Assembly: GCF_027158465.1 (NCBI RefSeq)
Contig: NZ_JAMKYL010000003.1
Coordinates: forward strand, 124,001 to 188,000
Length of the DNA stretch: 64,000 bases
Direction of reading: 5' to 3'
Source: Oxalobacter paeniformigenes
Lineage (GTDB): Bacteria; Pseudomonadota; Gammaproteobacteria; Burkholderiales; Burkholderiaceae_D
The notes under the pieces were generated by a model. That model was not told the DNA's origin and searched no databases. It saw nothing but the letters and a program-made list of their open reading frames with translations. The first letter of the stretch is position 1; each line of letters starts with the position of its first letter. Shown in pieces: positions 18,096 through 25,867 of this stretch. A program made the position numbers and the translations under genes.

Positions 18096-18124
18096 AGTAT
18101 ATCCGCAAGTGGTTGTCTGTGCAA
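18096..18124 (-). promoter_or_regulatory. Promoter of C4 copy 1
   Basis: Minus-strand TTGCAC (18119-18124) and TATACT (18096-18101) are spaced by 17 bases. The expected transcript start falls at the first hairpin of the RNA. Confidence 0.65.
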
Positions 18125-18138
18125 TCATTTCAAAATCC

Positions 18139-18597
18139 TCAGAAAGGAATATCCGAATCGTCATCTGTAGGTTGAGCAGGGCGCCGTCCGGTCTGTTTGG
18201 CTTCGGCATAGCTGTTGCGCTGTGCCGGCTGTTTCGTGCCGGCAGGCTGCGCGCTGCCGTCCTGTTTGCTTCCCAGCATCTGCATGGTGTCACCGATGAT
18301 TTCGGTGGCATAACGCTCGATTCCTTCGCGGTCGGTATATTTGCGTGTCCTGATACGGCCTTCGACATAAACCTGCGATCCCTTCTTCAGATACTGGCCA
18401 GCGATTTCTGCGAGCTTGCCGAAGAAGGAAATGCGGTGCCATTCGGTCTGTTCCTTCATGTCACCGGTCGCCTTGTCGCGCCAGCGGTCAGTCGTGGCAA
18501 TTGCAATGCTGGTGACCTGTTCGCCGCTCGGCAGATACCGGTTTTCCGGATCGCGGCCGAGATGGCCGATGAGGATGACTTTGTTGATCGATGCCAT
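18139..18597 (-). CDS. ssb: Phage single-stranded DNA-binding protein
   Basis: OB-fold SSB protecting single-stranded DNA in phage replication and recombination. Residues 3-110 are the OB domain (NKVILIGHLGRDPENRYLPSG, WHRISFFGKLAEIA, YVEGRIRTRKY). A disordered Gln/Pro-rich linker leads to the acidic partner-binding tip DDDSDIPF. 152 residues. Lies in the leftward early operon with recT and the YqaJ exonuclease. Confidence 0.96.
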   Translation of the reverse strand: MASINKVILIGHLGRDPENRYLPSGEQVTSIAIATTDRWRDKATGDMKEQTEWHRISFFGKLAEIAGQYLKKGSQVYVEGRIRTRKYTDREGIERYATEIIGDTMQMLGSKQDGSAQPAGTKQPAQRNSYAEAKQTGRRPAQPTDDDSDIPF

Positions 18598-18612
18598 CTT
18601 TTTCGCCTTTCT

Positions 18613-18822
18613 CTAATTCGCTTTATCGACACCAAGAATCTCACCGAGGCACATTGCGGCATACTTCACATGAGCGAATGACGATCCTTCGATATTCAAT
18701 TTAGCGCCATAAACATCAATTCTCACTATCACTTCATCGCCCGCCATTCCCTGATTGATAAGTACATCGCTATTTGGTGGCGGTGGCGGGAGCGGTGTTT
18801 CCTTTCTTTTTTTCAAAGCCAT
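18613..18822 (-). CDS. Small hypothetical phage protein
   Basis: Not recognised. 69 residues with a basic start (MALKKRKET), a run of prolines (PLPPPPPNSD) and a mixed alpha/beta C-terminal half. Sixteen bases upstream of ssb on the same strand, so part of the leftward operon. Confidence 0.5.
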   Translation of the reverse strand: MALKKRKETPLPPPPPNSDVLINQGMAGDEVIVRIDVYGAKLNIEGSSFAHVKYAAMCLGEILGVDKAN

Positions 18823-19055
18823 TACAACCCCTATTTCAATACGTTGATGCCGTCTGTCCGGCTGTCAAGCGTCTTTCCGCTTTGCCAATTTAGAAAGGTC
18901 TAGGAGCTAATCCCCAGATAAGCGACAAAGAACGTAATCGCCTGAGAATCATCCGCAAAAGCAGGCGTCATGGTCGTTTCGCCATGATGTAAACCGACTG
19001 GATCAATCGGCTTGCATAATGGCCCCTGTTTGAGGAAACAGGGGGAACCGATCAA
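18823..19055. other. Non-coding gap in the leftward operon
   Basis: No convincing gene. It holds a 9-bp hairpin (19023-19044, CCCCTGTTT and complement, loop GAGG) just after the DUF2303 stop, without a U tract, so possibly a processing site or attenuator. Confidence 0.4.
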
Positions 19056-19904
19056 TTAGCTGGCAAACGGATTTCCGAAGAAGAACGGCTGACCACATTC
19101 AGACTTGATCTTTTCGATAATGGTGTCCGTCGCAGCTTTCATGACGAGATCAGGGCGGATGAGCTCATACCAGAACACAACCTTGCCTTCGCGGTGTCGG
19201 TAGCGGAGCCGGGCATTGATCTGATAGGCGTCACATCCGAAATAAACCGGGATACCGATGGCAAATCGGTCAAATACCTTCATCTGTTCGATGGTCCCTG
19301 CGTCGTCGTCCTGGACAAACGTCATATTGACGCCGCCGCTTTGCAGGCGGACCGATGACTTGAATCGGTAATCCTGCTTTGCCTCGAAGTTGAGGGCCAT
19401 ATTGAGGATTTCCGCACTGGATGGGTAGCCTTCCGGACTGGCGATGTCCGTCTGATTGTTGTCAAGGAATTCAGCGAACTCGACTTGTGACATGACGGTT
19501 CCGTTTTTACCTATCCATCGCTGATACTCCGGTGAAAACTGCGGCGTAAAGCGTGCGATGTGGTCGCGCCATGCCTGCTCGTCTTCTTTTTCGCCGTGGT
19601 CATTGATGACAGCCTGAAACTGAGCTTTGCTGTTGAGGTAATCAACGTTTCCCCAGATCGTGCAGGCGGTAAGCGAACCGTGACGTTTGATGTATTTGAT
19701 AAAACTGTCTGCGTCTTTGAGCGATACCGTCGCCTTCTTTCGTCTCGGCCTCGGCAACAAGGCTTCGTTGTCGAAGTCCTGTACTTTCCATCCTTCCGGG
19801 ACGGCGATTTTCCGGAACTGGATTTCATCGTTTTCGTAAACGGTAATCGGTTGTGGCGCGTTCTCGAAAATCGTTTCCGCGATGTTCTTGTTTTCTTCGT
19901 CCAT
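19056..19904 (-). CDS. DUF2303 (YfdQ-like) phage protein
   Basis: Belongs to the DUF2303/YfdQ family found in early operons of many proteobacterial phages beside recombination genes; function unknown. Visible marks include ATVSLKDADSFIKYIKRHGS, HIARFTPQFSPEYQRWIGKNG and the GIPVYFGCDAYQINARLRYR segment. 282 residues, full length. Followed downstream by ssb and preceded by a small partner gene. Confidence 0.85.
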   Translation of the reverse strand: MDEENKNIAETIFENAPQPITVYENDEIQFRKIAVPEGWKVQDFDNEALLPRPRRKKATVSLKDADSFIKYIKRHGSLTACTIWGNVDYLNSKAQFQAVINDHGEKEDEQAWRDHIARFTPQFSPEYQRWIGKNGTVMSQVEFAEFLDNNQTDIASPEGYPSSAEILNMALNFEAKQDYRFKSSVRLQSGGVNMTFVQDDDAGTIEQMKVFDRFAIGIPVYFGCDAYQINARLRYRHREGKVVFWYELIRPDLVMKAATDTIIEKIKSECGQPFFFGNPFAS

Positions 19905-19933
19905 GTCAAAGTCCTTTAAGAGTAAGAGGGGGG

Positions 19934-20275
19934 TTATTGAGCGTTTGCCGTTTTCAGTGGAACGGCAGGAACGTCAACAGTCCTGAGATTGAGCTTTTGC
20001 TGGTTCGGATTGTCAGGAACCAGATTGCCTTCCGGTGTGACGAACAAGAGTGCTTCCATCGGTGCTTCTGCCGGTTTCGACAGGGTGGCTTTCCCAGTCA
20101 CGGTCATGGCTCCGCTGGCCGTTGCACGCTTGACTGTGATTTTCAGTGTGATGGAACCTTGACCGCCTTGCTCATCAACTGCTCTGACCAATTCGGCCAT
20201 CATGTCGCTTGATTTGTCGATAAATTCGCCGCCTGCGATTTGTCGTAACGTATCGGTGATGGGTCTTACAGACAT
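19934..20275 (-). CDS. Conserved phage protein preceding DUF2303
   Basis: Function unknown. 113 residues: helical N-terminal part (ITDTLRQIAGGEFIDKSSDMMAE without the full run being diagnostic), beta-rich middle (GSITLKITVKRATASGAMTV) and a Pro/Gln-rich tail. Small proteins of this type usually sit directly before DUF2303 genes. Confidence 0.65.
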   Translation of the reverse strand: MSVRPITDTLRQIAGGEFIDKSSDMMAELVRAVDEQGGQGSITLKITVKRATASGAMTVTGKATLSKPAEAPMEALLFVTPEGNLVPDNPNQQKLNLRTVDVPAVPLKTANAQ

Positions 20276-20314
20276 TTGTTTTCTCCTTTATGTCCCTGTT
20301 TTTTAATGGCCGGG

Positions 20315-20761
20315 CTAAAATCGGCACTCGACAATCATCCAGTCATCAGCAAGCATGTCGGTCTGGCTTGCCAGCCATGGGACATAGTTGCCGTCAACGG
20401 TTTTCATTTGGATATATGCGAGATGCACATCGGATAAAGGTTCGATCAGCTGTAACCACATTCCTTGACCGTTCCATCCTTTTCTGGAGACGAGAAATCC
20501 CCTTTTGAGTGCCTCGATTGCCAGGCCAAACGGCATGCCATCGGACTGCCTGTACGCTTTGTCGAACACATCCTTGGGTGACCAAGACACATACCCTGCA
20601 TGGTCTGGCGTATTGGCTGTCGGGCTGTCCTGATATTCGACCAGATAACCAGCGTCCTCAGGATTTTCATTGTCCGGGACTTCCCAGCCGCGATACTTGT
20701 TATACTCACCGCGAGTCATCGGTTTCGCATTTATGAGTTTTGTGCCGATAAATTGCTGCAT
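20315..20761 (-). CDS. Tad2-family (DUF2829) anti-Thoeris protein
   Basis: The C-terminal half (residues about 76-148) is a DUF2829 domain: MPFGLAIEALKRGFLVSRKG, WNGQGMWLQLIEP, YIQMKTVDGNYVPWLASQTD and LADDWMIVE. Tad2 proteins of this family bind the cyclic ADP-ribose isomer signal of Thoeris defence and stop the effector from firing. The N-terminal half (MTRGEYNKYRGWEVPDNENP ... GYVSWSPKDVFDKAYR) is a frequent companion domain in phages, of unknown role. 148 residues. Activity is inferred from the family. Confidence 0.82.
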   Translation of the reverse strand: MQQFIGTKLINAKPMTRGEYNKYRGWEVPDNENPEDAGYLVEYQDSPTANTPDHAGYVSWSPKDVFDKAYRQSDGMPFGLAIEALKRGFLVSRKGWNGQGMWLQLIEPLSDVHLAYIQMKTVDGNYVPWLASQTDMLADDWMIVECRF

Positions 20762-20823
20762 TTGTTTTCTCCTTCATGGGTCCCGGATTTTGGCCAGATC
20801 CGGGTAACTGGGTTGTGACAGCA

Positions 20824-21024
20824 CTAATTCAGTTTTTCGTTTTTGGATTCCAGACGTTTCATGAGCACTTTATTGGCGAGCGCAACCATATAAGCCAGAT
20901 CATCATCATTGGCTTCCAATGACGTGTAGGCCTGATCGCCATCTCTTGCGACAATCAGATACGAATCCACATTGCCGAAAATCTCGCAGAGCATTTCACG
21001 TAACTTCACCAGTTCATTGCTCAT
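20824..21024 (-). CDS. Small hypothetical phage protein
   Basis: Not recognised. 66 residues, acidic and helical. Its ATG overlaps the recT stop by 4 bases, so translation is probably coupled to recT. Confidence 0.55.
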   Translation of the reverse strand: MSNELVKLREMLCEIFGNVDSYLIVARDGDQAYTSLEANDDDLAYMVALANKVLMKRLESKNEKLN

Positions 21025-22031
21025 TTCACGTCTCCTTCAAGGCGTGCTTTGGCTTCTTCGTACATCCGGTTCAGTTCGTCTTGCTGTTCTTGTGGCACGA
21101 AGCGGATGCCGTCGGCGGCCATGTAAAGGTCGTCCAGTGTTTTCGCGTTTTCGATCTGGTTGGCGATTTCGGAAGCGGGGATGGTTTCATCCTGTGGTTG
21201 TTGTGTGATTTCGCCGGTATCCGGATCGACGGATTCCGCCTTGAGTGCGGCTTTTTTTTCGGCATATGCTTTTCGGGCTTGTTCCTTGTCGTCAGGATTC
21301 GTCAGACCGGCAGCCATGTCCGCCGTTTTCTTCAGTTCGTCCAGTGTGGTCGCACTGCCGATTGCAGCCATCACGACCTGCAGTGTGACGGGTTCTCTGG
21401 TTGATTTTTTCGCGGCGATCCGGTTTTTCAGGGCGGCGGTTTTTGTCGTGGCGGCCGGTTTCGTCTCATCGATTACGTCGGCTTTGCCCATGTCTTTTTC
21501 CGGTACCGGCAGGTCGCTTGCGATTTCGGCGACTTCCACGCCGCGCAAGACATCCGGAAATACGTCGCGCAGTGCATACGCTCTGGCACGCATTTGCATC
21601 ATGCGTTTGGGATACTGGGTCCATGGCCCCTGTTTGTTGGCCAGTCCTGCTTTCTTTGCATCCGCCATGGTAAAGGTACGAGTGACGGGGTCTTCTCCCT
21701 TGCGCTTGATCGTGCAGGTACAGCTTTCGTCTGTCGGTTCTTCCCGGATGTATTCCAGCAGACCGGAGCCGCGGACGATCGCCAGCATGGCGTCTCCCCA
21801 GATGGAGGGGCGGCCGTTGATGACGGCGATGTTTTGCATGGCCTGCAATGGCTGCAAGCCGATTTCCATGCCCCACTGGATGGCAACCAGTATGTTGCCG
21901 GCATTGCCCTGGTAGTCTTTCGGCACGATGCTGGATTTGCTCAGCATTTCCGCAAATCTCAAGGCTTCATCGATTGATTGCGGGGTGAGGGAAAAGGCCG
22001 GTTGTCTCTGTTCTGTTATGGCGGTAGTCAT
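21021..22031 (-). CDS. recT: RecT-family single-strand annealing protein
   Basis: Anneals complementary single strands in phage recombination. The RecT core runs from FAEMLSKSSIVPKDYQGNAG through ILVAIQWGMEIGLQPLQAMQ and INGRPSIWGDAMLAIVRGSG to RMMQMRARAYALRDVFPDVL. An acidic, partly disordered C-terminal third follows. The start MTTAITEQRQ at 22031 is in the overlap with the exonuclease gene; the open frame further upstream is non-coding. 336 residues. Works with the YqaJ exonuclease next to it. Confidence 0.93.
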   Translation of the reverse strand: MTTAITEQRQPAFSLTPQSIDEALRFAEMLSKSSIVPKDYQGNAGNILVAIQWGMEIGLQPLQAMQNIAVINGRPSIWGDAMLAIVRGSGLLEYIREEPTDESCTCTIKRKGEDPVTRTFTMADAKKAGLANKQGPWTQYPKRMMQMRARAYALRDVFPDVLRGVEVAEIASDLPVPEKDMGKADVIDETKPAATTKTAALKNRIAAKKSTREPVTLQVVMAAIGSATTLDELKKTADMAAGLTNPDDKEQARKAYAEKKAALKAESVDPDTGEITQQPQDETIPASEIANQIENAKTLDDLYMAADGIRFVPQEQQDELNRMYEEAKARLEGDVK

Positions 22032-22984
22032 TTCTTGCCTCGTTTGGTAAGTCGTAAAATACGGGATTCGGTTGTTTTGGTGTATTCGGCGACCAGCTCG
22101 GGGTGGTCTTCTTTCAGGCGTTTGCTGTCGAGACGATGGGATGTCTGGGTTTTCCATGTCGCCAGCCGGTTGCCCTGACAGGTGATTTCTTCGGCATCGC
22201 CGAAAGCGGTCATGATTTGCCGTTTCAGGTCGTCGGCTTCTTCGTTCAGTGACTTGATACGGGCGTTGAGGATTTCCAGTTGTTCGCAGGCGCTGGCGAT
22301 ATCGACATCGACGATGACGGACTTGCCGGCGATGTGGCGCGGCCATTTGCGTGCGGCGTCCTGTACGGTCGCCGGATCCGGCGCGATACCTTTCCGGCAG
22401 TTTTTCCAGAATGTGCCGGCCGCGTCGATCATGTCGGCGAACAGTTCCGGGTCGCGCTCGATGGTGAATGTCCGGTAATCATTGCCGCCGATCAGGACGG
22501 CCAGATCGGCCACTTGCGTATTCGTAACGCCCAGGTACCACTGGCATTGGCACAGATAGCTGTCCGGTACGAAATCCGTTCCGGGTTCGCCCCATTCGGA
22601 GGCGGCGAATCCATTGGCCGTTTTGCATTCCAGTATGCGGTCGGTGGTCAGCTTGCCGTTTTTCCAGCGGACATTGCCGGCGATTTCCGGGACGATGACG
22701 GCCCGGTCGATGTTGGCGATGGCGAAGTCGTATTCCGGATGGCGCATTGTCTGGCGTACACGCTGCACACGGCGTCCGGTACGGATCTGGTATTCGGACG
22801 CCACCACATCTTCGAGTACGGTTCCCCAGTACATGGAATCGGATTCTTTTGGCGTGATATCAGGCGATGTTTTTTCAAGGAAAACGTCGTAGGGGGTACG
22901 CCATGTGGACAGGCCGAGTATGGCGCCGATGTCGGAGCCGCCGATGCCGGTGCGGCGGGTGGCGAGAAAGTCTGTTCTGTTCAT
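22028..22984 (-). CDS. YqaJ-family viral exonuclease
   Basis: Lambda-exonuclease-like 5'-3' nuclease that makes the single strands used by RecT. N-terminal RRTGIGGSDIGAILGLSTW is the family signature. Active-site residues are visible as Asp in ANIDRA and the Glu-x-Lys pair in ILECKTANG. C-terminal coiled coil (LEILNARIKSLNEEADDLKR). ATG 22984 is chosen because AAGGAG lies nine bases upstream; GTG 22993 would abut it. 318 residues; overlaps recT by 4 bases. Confidence 0.93.
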   Translation of the reverse strand: MNRTDFLATRRTGIGGSDIGAILGLSTWRTPYDVFLEKTSPDITPKESDSMYWGTVLEDVVASEYQIRTGRRVQRVRQTMRHPEYDFAIANIDRAVIVPEIAGNVRWKNGKLTTDRILECKTANGFAASEWGEPGTDFVPDSYLCQCQWYLGVTNTQVADLAVLIGGNDYRTFTIERDPELFADMIDAAGTFWKNCRKGIAPDPATVQDAARKWPRHIAGKSVIVDVDIASACEQLEILNARIKSLNEEADDLKRQIMTAFGDAEEITCQGNRLATWKTQTSHRLDSKRLKEDHPELVAEYTKTTESRILRLTKRGKK

Positions 22985-23166
22985 TTTCCGCACTCCTTCC
23001 GGTAATGGGATGCCACGATCTTGCTGATGCGGACGAGTTGTTCGTCCTGTTCGATGCGGGCGTCATCTGTCCATACGTAGGCGATGAGGCAGCCGAGTAC
23101 GGTGCCGACGAAAAATGCCGTGATGATGTATCGCCATGCGGTGTCGAGGTGGATGTAGCGGTTCAT
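22981..23166 (-). CDS. Small single-pass membrane protein
   Basis: Not recognised. 61 residues with one membrane helix (IITAFFVGTVLGCLIAYVW) after a short N-terminal part and a charged C-terminal tail. Overlaps the exonuclease start by 4 bases. Confidence 0.6.
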   Translation of the reverse strand: MNRYIHLDTAWRYIITAFFVGTVLGCLIAYVWTDDARIEQDEQLVRISKIVASHYRKECGK

Positions 23167-23351
23167 TTCAGGCCTCGATGATGATGGTTGAGCCGTGTTT
23201 CAGTTCGCTTGCGACGAACCGGCACTTCCGCATAAACGTCACGGCATGATTCGTAGAGCCATGCGATGTTTACGCCGTTTCGCGCCATGACATCCATTTG
23301 CTGTGCCATTGCGTTCAGTGAGTAGAAGGAAAATTGCTGTTCAGTCATCAT
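23163..23351 (-). CDS. Small hypothetical phage protein
   Basis: Not recognised. 62 residues with a Met/Gln-rich N-terminal part and a very basic, His-rich end. Overlaps neighbours on both sides by a few bases, as in a tightly packed early operon. Confidence 0.5.
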   Translation of the reverse strand: MMTEQQFSFYSLNAMAQQMDVMARNGVNIAWLYESCRDVYAEVPVRRKRTETRLNHHHRGLK

Positions 23352-23553
23352 TCCACCCCGTAAACAGTTCCCAGTCTTCAGCGAGAATGTCTTTAGTCGT
23401 CAGGACTGCCATGCTCATATGACCGTAGCAAGTGAAGTCCGAAATCATTTGGTCGTTGCCGTTTCTGGCAATCCCGTAAGCGCGAGACGGATAGCTTTTC
23501 CTGAATACCCGTTCGCCCTGTTTCATCTTTTTGATCGCAAATCCGAAATCCAT
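23341..23553 (-). CDS. Short Tad2-like (DUF2829) protein
   Basis: 70 residues starting MDFGFAIKKMKQGERVFRKS and ending ILAEDWELFTGWNDD, which matches the two ends of the DUF2829 fold. The middle is much shorter than in Tad2 and lacks the usual GWNGKGM and MKTxDG blocks. A second, minimal member of the family besides 20315-20761. It might bind a different ligand or be a decayed copy. Confidence 0.6.
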   Translation of the reverse strand: MDFGFAIKKMKQGERVFRKSYPSRAYGIARNGNDQMISDFTCYGHMSMAVLTTKDILAEDWELFTGWNDD

Positions 23554-23556
23554 GTC

Positions 23557-23931
23557 TCACTCCTGTTCAGTTCTGTCTTTTGCGCATTCCTCGATGGCGC
23601 AGTTGGTCAAATGATTGAAAACCTGCATGAGTTGGAAGTACGCTCGCATTCTTCCCAAGGCGTCTTTCTTTTTTTTGGCTGCCTGATAACGCAAGCAGAT
23701 GGATGCCGCTTCTCCGAACCATGACGGGTCGGATGCCGCTATCTTCTTGCCGACTTCGACTTGTGTTTCGTATTTGTCTGCTTCCAGCTCACGCACGATG
23801 TCGTCATGGTTGGATTCATCCATGGACATGAGTGCTTCGTAATCGATGCATTGCGGGTCGCAAGTGCCGATCGGGTATGTGCAGGAATCGCCGGGGCCTG
23901 CTGTGATAATTTGTGCGCTCATTTTTTTCAC
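23557..23931 (-). CDS. Hypothetical phage protein
   Basis: Not recognised. 124 residues, four cysteines in the N-terminal 30 residues (CTYPIGTCDPQC) and another pair near the end (CAIEEC). First gene of the leftward operon, 5 bases before the candidate operator 23936-23950. Confidence 0.55.
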   Translation of the reverse strand: MKKMSAQIITAGPGDSCTYPIGTCDPQCIDYEALMSMDESNHDDIVRELEADKYETQVEVGKKIAASDPSWFGEAASICLRYQAAKKKKDALGRMRAYFQLMQVFNHLTNCAIEECAKDRTEQE

Positions 23932-23935
23932 CTGT

Positions 23936-23950
23936 TTGAGTGATACTCAA
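23936..23950. promoter_or_regulatory. Repressor operator O1, TTGAG-N5-CTCAA
   Basis: TTGAGTGATACTCAA, a perfect 6-3-6 palindrome, lies at the head of the leftward operon. Same half-sites as 23982-23996 and 25837-25851. Confidence 0.7.
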
Positions 23951-23981
23951 TATACAAGCGCATGTTACTCAAATATAAATT

Positions 23982-23996
23982 TTGAGTCAAGCTCAA
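23982..23996. promoter_or_regulatory. Repressor operator O2, TTGAG-N5-CTCAA
   Basis: TTGAGTCAAGCTCAA, in the 160-bp divergent region between the leftward operon and the toxin gene. A lone ACTCAA half-site sits at 23967-23972. Confidence 0.65.
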
Positions 23997-24059
23997 AATT
24001 TATTGTTTTTTGTTGTCGTGGTACTACATTTCGTTGGATGGGAGAGGTTGTCGCTGCAT

Positions 24060-24087
24060 TTGTAAAATATAGCAATAATGCTATAAT
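24060..24087 (+). promoter_or_regulatory. Toxin-antitoxin promoter with overlapping inverted-repeat operator
   Basis: TTGTAA (24060-24065) and TATAAT (24082-24087) are 16 bases apart. A perfect inverted repeat TATAGCA-ATAA-TGCTATA (24068-24085) covers the spacer and -10 box. The start of transcription would fall at or next to the ATG at 24094, so the mRNA may be leaderless. Confidence 0.7.
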
Positions 24088-24093
24088 CCGCTC

Positions 24094-24426
24094 ATGGAAA
24101 AGCGATATTCAATCGATTACTACAATGATGATGTTCGGCAGGATATTGACGGTTGGCCGGTTTCTCTCCGTGCGCGCTACGCCAGATTGACTGAACGCAT
24201 GAAAATATATGGAGGAAATCTCGGCGAACCGCATACGAAGGCCTTCGGGAGTGGGTTATTCGAGTTGCGCGTCAAGGCTGAAGTGGGGATCGGACGTGCT
24301 TTTTTTTGCACGAAGGTTGGTCGGAAAATTGTTATTCTTCACAGCTTTATCAAGAAAACACAAAAGACGCCGAAGCGTGATCTGGATATTGCGTTGTCAA
24401 GAATGAAGGAGAAAAGAAATGAGTAA
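24094..24426 (+). CDS. RelE/HigB-like toxin
   Basis: Type II toxin of the phage-derived Gp49/HigB branch of the RelE superfamily, expected to cut mRNA. Family marks are LPxSLRARYARLTERM-like helix, GLFELRVKAEVGIGRAFFCT and the VILHSFIKKTQKTPKRDLDIA end with its catalytic Lys/Arg. 110 residues. The antitoxin gene overlaps by 8 bases. Autoregulation is suggested by the inverted repeat on the -10 box. Confidence 0.88.
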   Translation: MEKRYSIDYYNDDVRQDIDGWPVSLRARYARLTERMKIYGGNLGEPHTKAFGSGLFELRVKAEVGIGRAFFCTKVGRKIVILHSFIKKTQKTPKRDLDIALSRMKEKRNE

Positions 24427-24703
24427 AACTCACGAAGAAATGGTATCCGAATGGATGAAGGACCCAGCTTTCCGGGAAGAATACGATAAGCTTGAAGCTG
24501 AATTCCAGCTGTTGGATGATATTCTTGCCGCAAGAAATGCAGCTGGTCTGACGCAAGCACAGGTAGCGGAACGTATGGGTACTACGCAATCATCTGTTGC
24601 AAGGCTTGAGAAAGGCTTGGCATCCGGTAGTTTGCCGTCGATGTCTATGCTAAAACGGTATGCGCAGGTAGTCGGGAAAAAATTGCATGTACGGTTGGTA
24701 TAG
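24419..24703 (+). CDS. HigA-like XRE antitoxin
   Basis: Antitoxin and autorepressor of the preceding toxin. N-terminal toxin-binding helices (residues 1-35), then an XRE helix-turn-helix (GLTQAQVAERMGTTQSSVAR). 94 residues. Toxin-first order is typical of HigBA modules. Confidence 0.88.
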   Translation: MSKTHEEMVSEWMKDPAFREEYDKLEAEFQLLDDILAARNAAGLTQAQVAERMGTTQSSVARLEKGLASGSLPSMSMLKRYAQVVGKKLHVRLV

Positions 24704-24739
24704 GATGATGTGATTTCTCCTACATTCGTAAGTGGGAAA

Positions 24740-25129
24740 TCAGTGCTTTATTGCTGACCAGACGACCTTGGCACAAACAATAATTATTGTTAATAACATC
24801 GCTATTTTAAAAAACTTGCTTCCTTCTGGTCTATGTTTTGGGTAGTCGCTGATGACAAGTGTTCCATATATCGATACGACAAACCATCCTATAAAGAACA
24901 TGTAATCATTAAATGTGAAAAATGAATATTTGACAAAAAATATGAGCCCGTATAAAAAAATGAATGATGGGTAAAAACACACAAGTATTCTTGTTAATAG
25001 AGTCTTTGTTTCCTTGTCGTTATACCAAGAATCAAATGCAAGATATAGCCAAAAAAGAGAAGCACCAACAATAAAAGCACATTTTAGAACATTTTCCAGA
25101 AAGTCTCTGAAATCCATACTACATCCCAC
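24740..25129 (-). CDS. Four-helix membrane protein behind cI
   Basis: Not recognised by family. 129 residues with four hydrophobic helices (CAFIVGASLFWLYLAF, ILVCFYPSFIFLYGLIFF, YMFFIGWFVVSIYGTLVI, IAMLLTIIIVCAKVVW). Lower GC than neighbours. Its start overlaps the cI end (ATG 25117 is an alternative), so it would be made in the lysogen with the repressor. Position and topology suggest a lysogenic-conversion role such as superinfection exclusion, by inference only. Confidence 0.6.
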   Translation of the reverse strand: MGCSMDFRDFLENVLKCAFIVGASLFWLYLAFDSWYNDKETKTLLTRILVCFYPSFIFLYGLIFFVKYSFFTFNDYMFFIGWFVVSIYGTLVISDYPKHRPEGSKFFKIAMLLTIIIVCAKVVWSAIKH

Positions 25130-25769
25130 TTTTCCTCAATGTCCACCAGCCGAGTACTTTCCCGCAAATGGTCAGTTGATCGGATTGTTCTGCCTTAACG
25201 TATTCTGTTTTATAGTTGGTTTCGTTATCGCTTTGTATTGCCAGCCTGCCGTCAAACAAGGCATTCAGACGCTTCAAGAGAAGTTGATTTTGCCATGCCA
25301 ATACATAAATTCCTTCTGCCTGAAAATGCCGGACGGAGATATCGACAAATACAATATCTCCAGGACGAACTGTTGGCGTCATGGAATCGCCCTTGCAGGT
25401 GATGATTTTTATCCGACTGGGATCGACAACTCCCAGCGTTTGACGTGCCCATGATTCAAGTACACGAATTTCCTGCAGGACGTCTGGATATTCGACAGGT
25501 TCGCTTCCTGCCCCTGCGCTGGCCTGAACATTCAGTCTTTGGAATGTAATGTAGCCGCTTGTGCTGTTGGAATTTTCCTCAGTAAAGAGTGTTGCGACTG
25601 GGACATCGAGGGCACGCGCAATGGCATGCAAGGAATCTTCCGATACCCATTGTGTTCCCTTCTCGATCCTGCTGATGTTTCCGACCTTCAGACCGGCGCG
25701 GGCTTCCACGTCTGTCATGGTCAGGTTTCTGGAGAGGCGGATTTCTTTTAGTCGTTGTCCAAATTTCAT
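25119..25769 (-). CDS. Prophage repressor, LexA-like CI
   Basis: Maintains lysogeny. XRE helix-turn-helix at about residues 17-38 (TMTDVEARAGLKVGNISRIE) and an S24 peptidase-like C-terminal domain with Ser129 (KGDSMTPT) and Lys166 (LLLKRL). An Ala-Gly cleavage site is available in VQASAGAGS (residues 81-89). RecA-stimulated self-cleavage is therefore expected. The start MKFGQRLKEI is at 25769. Divergent from the cro-like gene with operator 25837-25851 between them. 216 residues. Confidence 0.92.
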   Translation of the reverse strand: MKFGQRLKEIRLSRNLTMTDVEARAGLKVGNISRIEKGTQWVSEDSLHAIARALDVPVATLFTEENSNSTSGYITFQRLNVQASAGAGSEPVEYPDVLQEIRVLESWARQTLGVVDPSRIKIITCKGDSMTPTVRPGDIVFVDISVRHFQAEGIYVLAWQNQLLLKRLNALFDGRLAIQSDNETNYKTEYVKAEQSDQLTICGKVLGWWTLRKSGM

Positions 25770-25808
25770 ATTGATATCTTCTTTTGTTTTTGACTTACAG
25801 GCAAATAG

Positions 25809-25836
25809 TTGACAAAACGAAAATCCGTGGTATATT
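25809..25836 (+). promoter_or_regulatory. Rightward early promoter (pR)
   Basis: TTGACA (25809-25814) and TATATT (25831-25836) with a 16-base spacer, followed at once by operator O3. Drives the cro-like gene and replication genes. Confidence 0.75.
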
Positions 25837-25851
25837 TTGAGCATCACTCAA
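25837..25851. promoter_or_regulatory. Repressor operator O3, TTGAG-N5-CTCAA
   Basis: TTGAGCATCACTCAA lies between cI and the cro-like gene, directly after the -10 box of pR, so bound repressor would block initiation. Confidence 0.75.
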
Positions 25852-25867
25852 ATATCGGTTATTTTGT

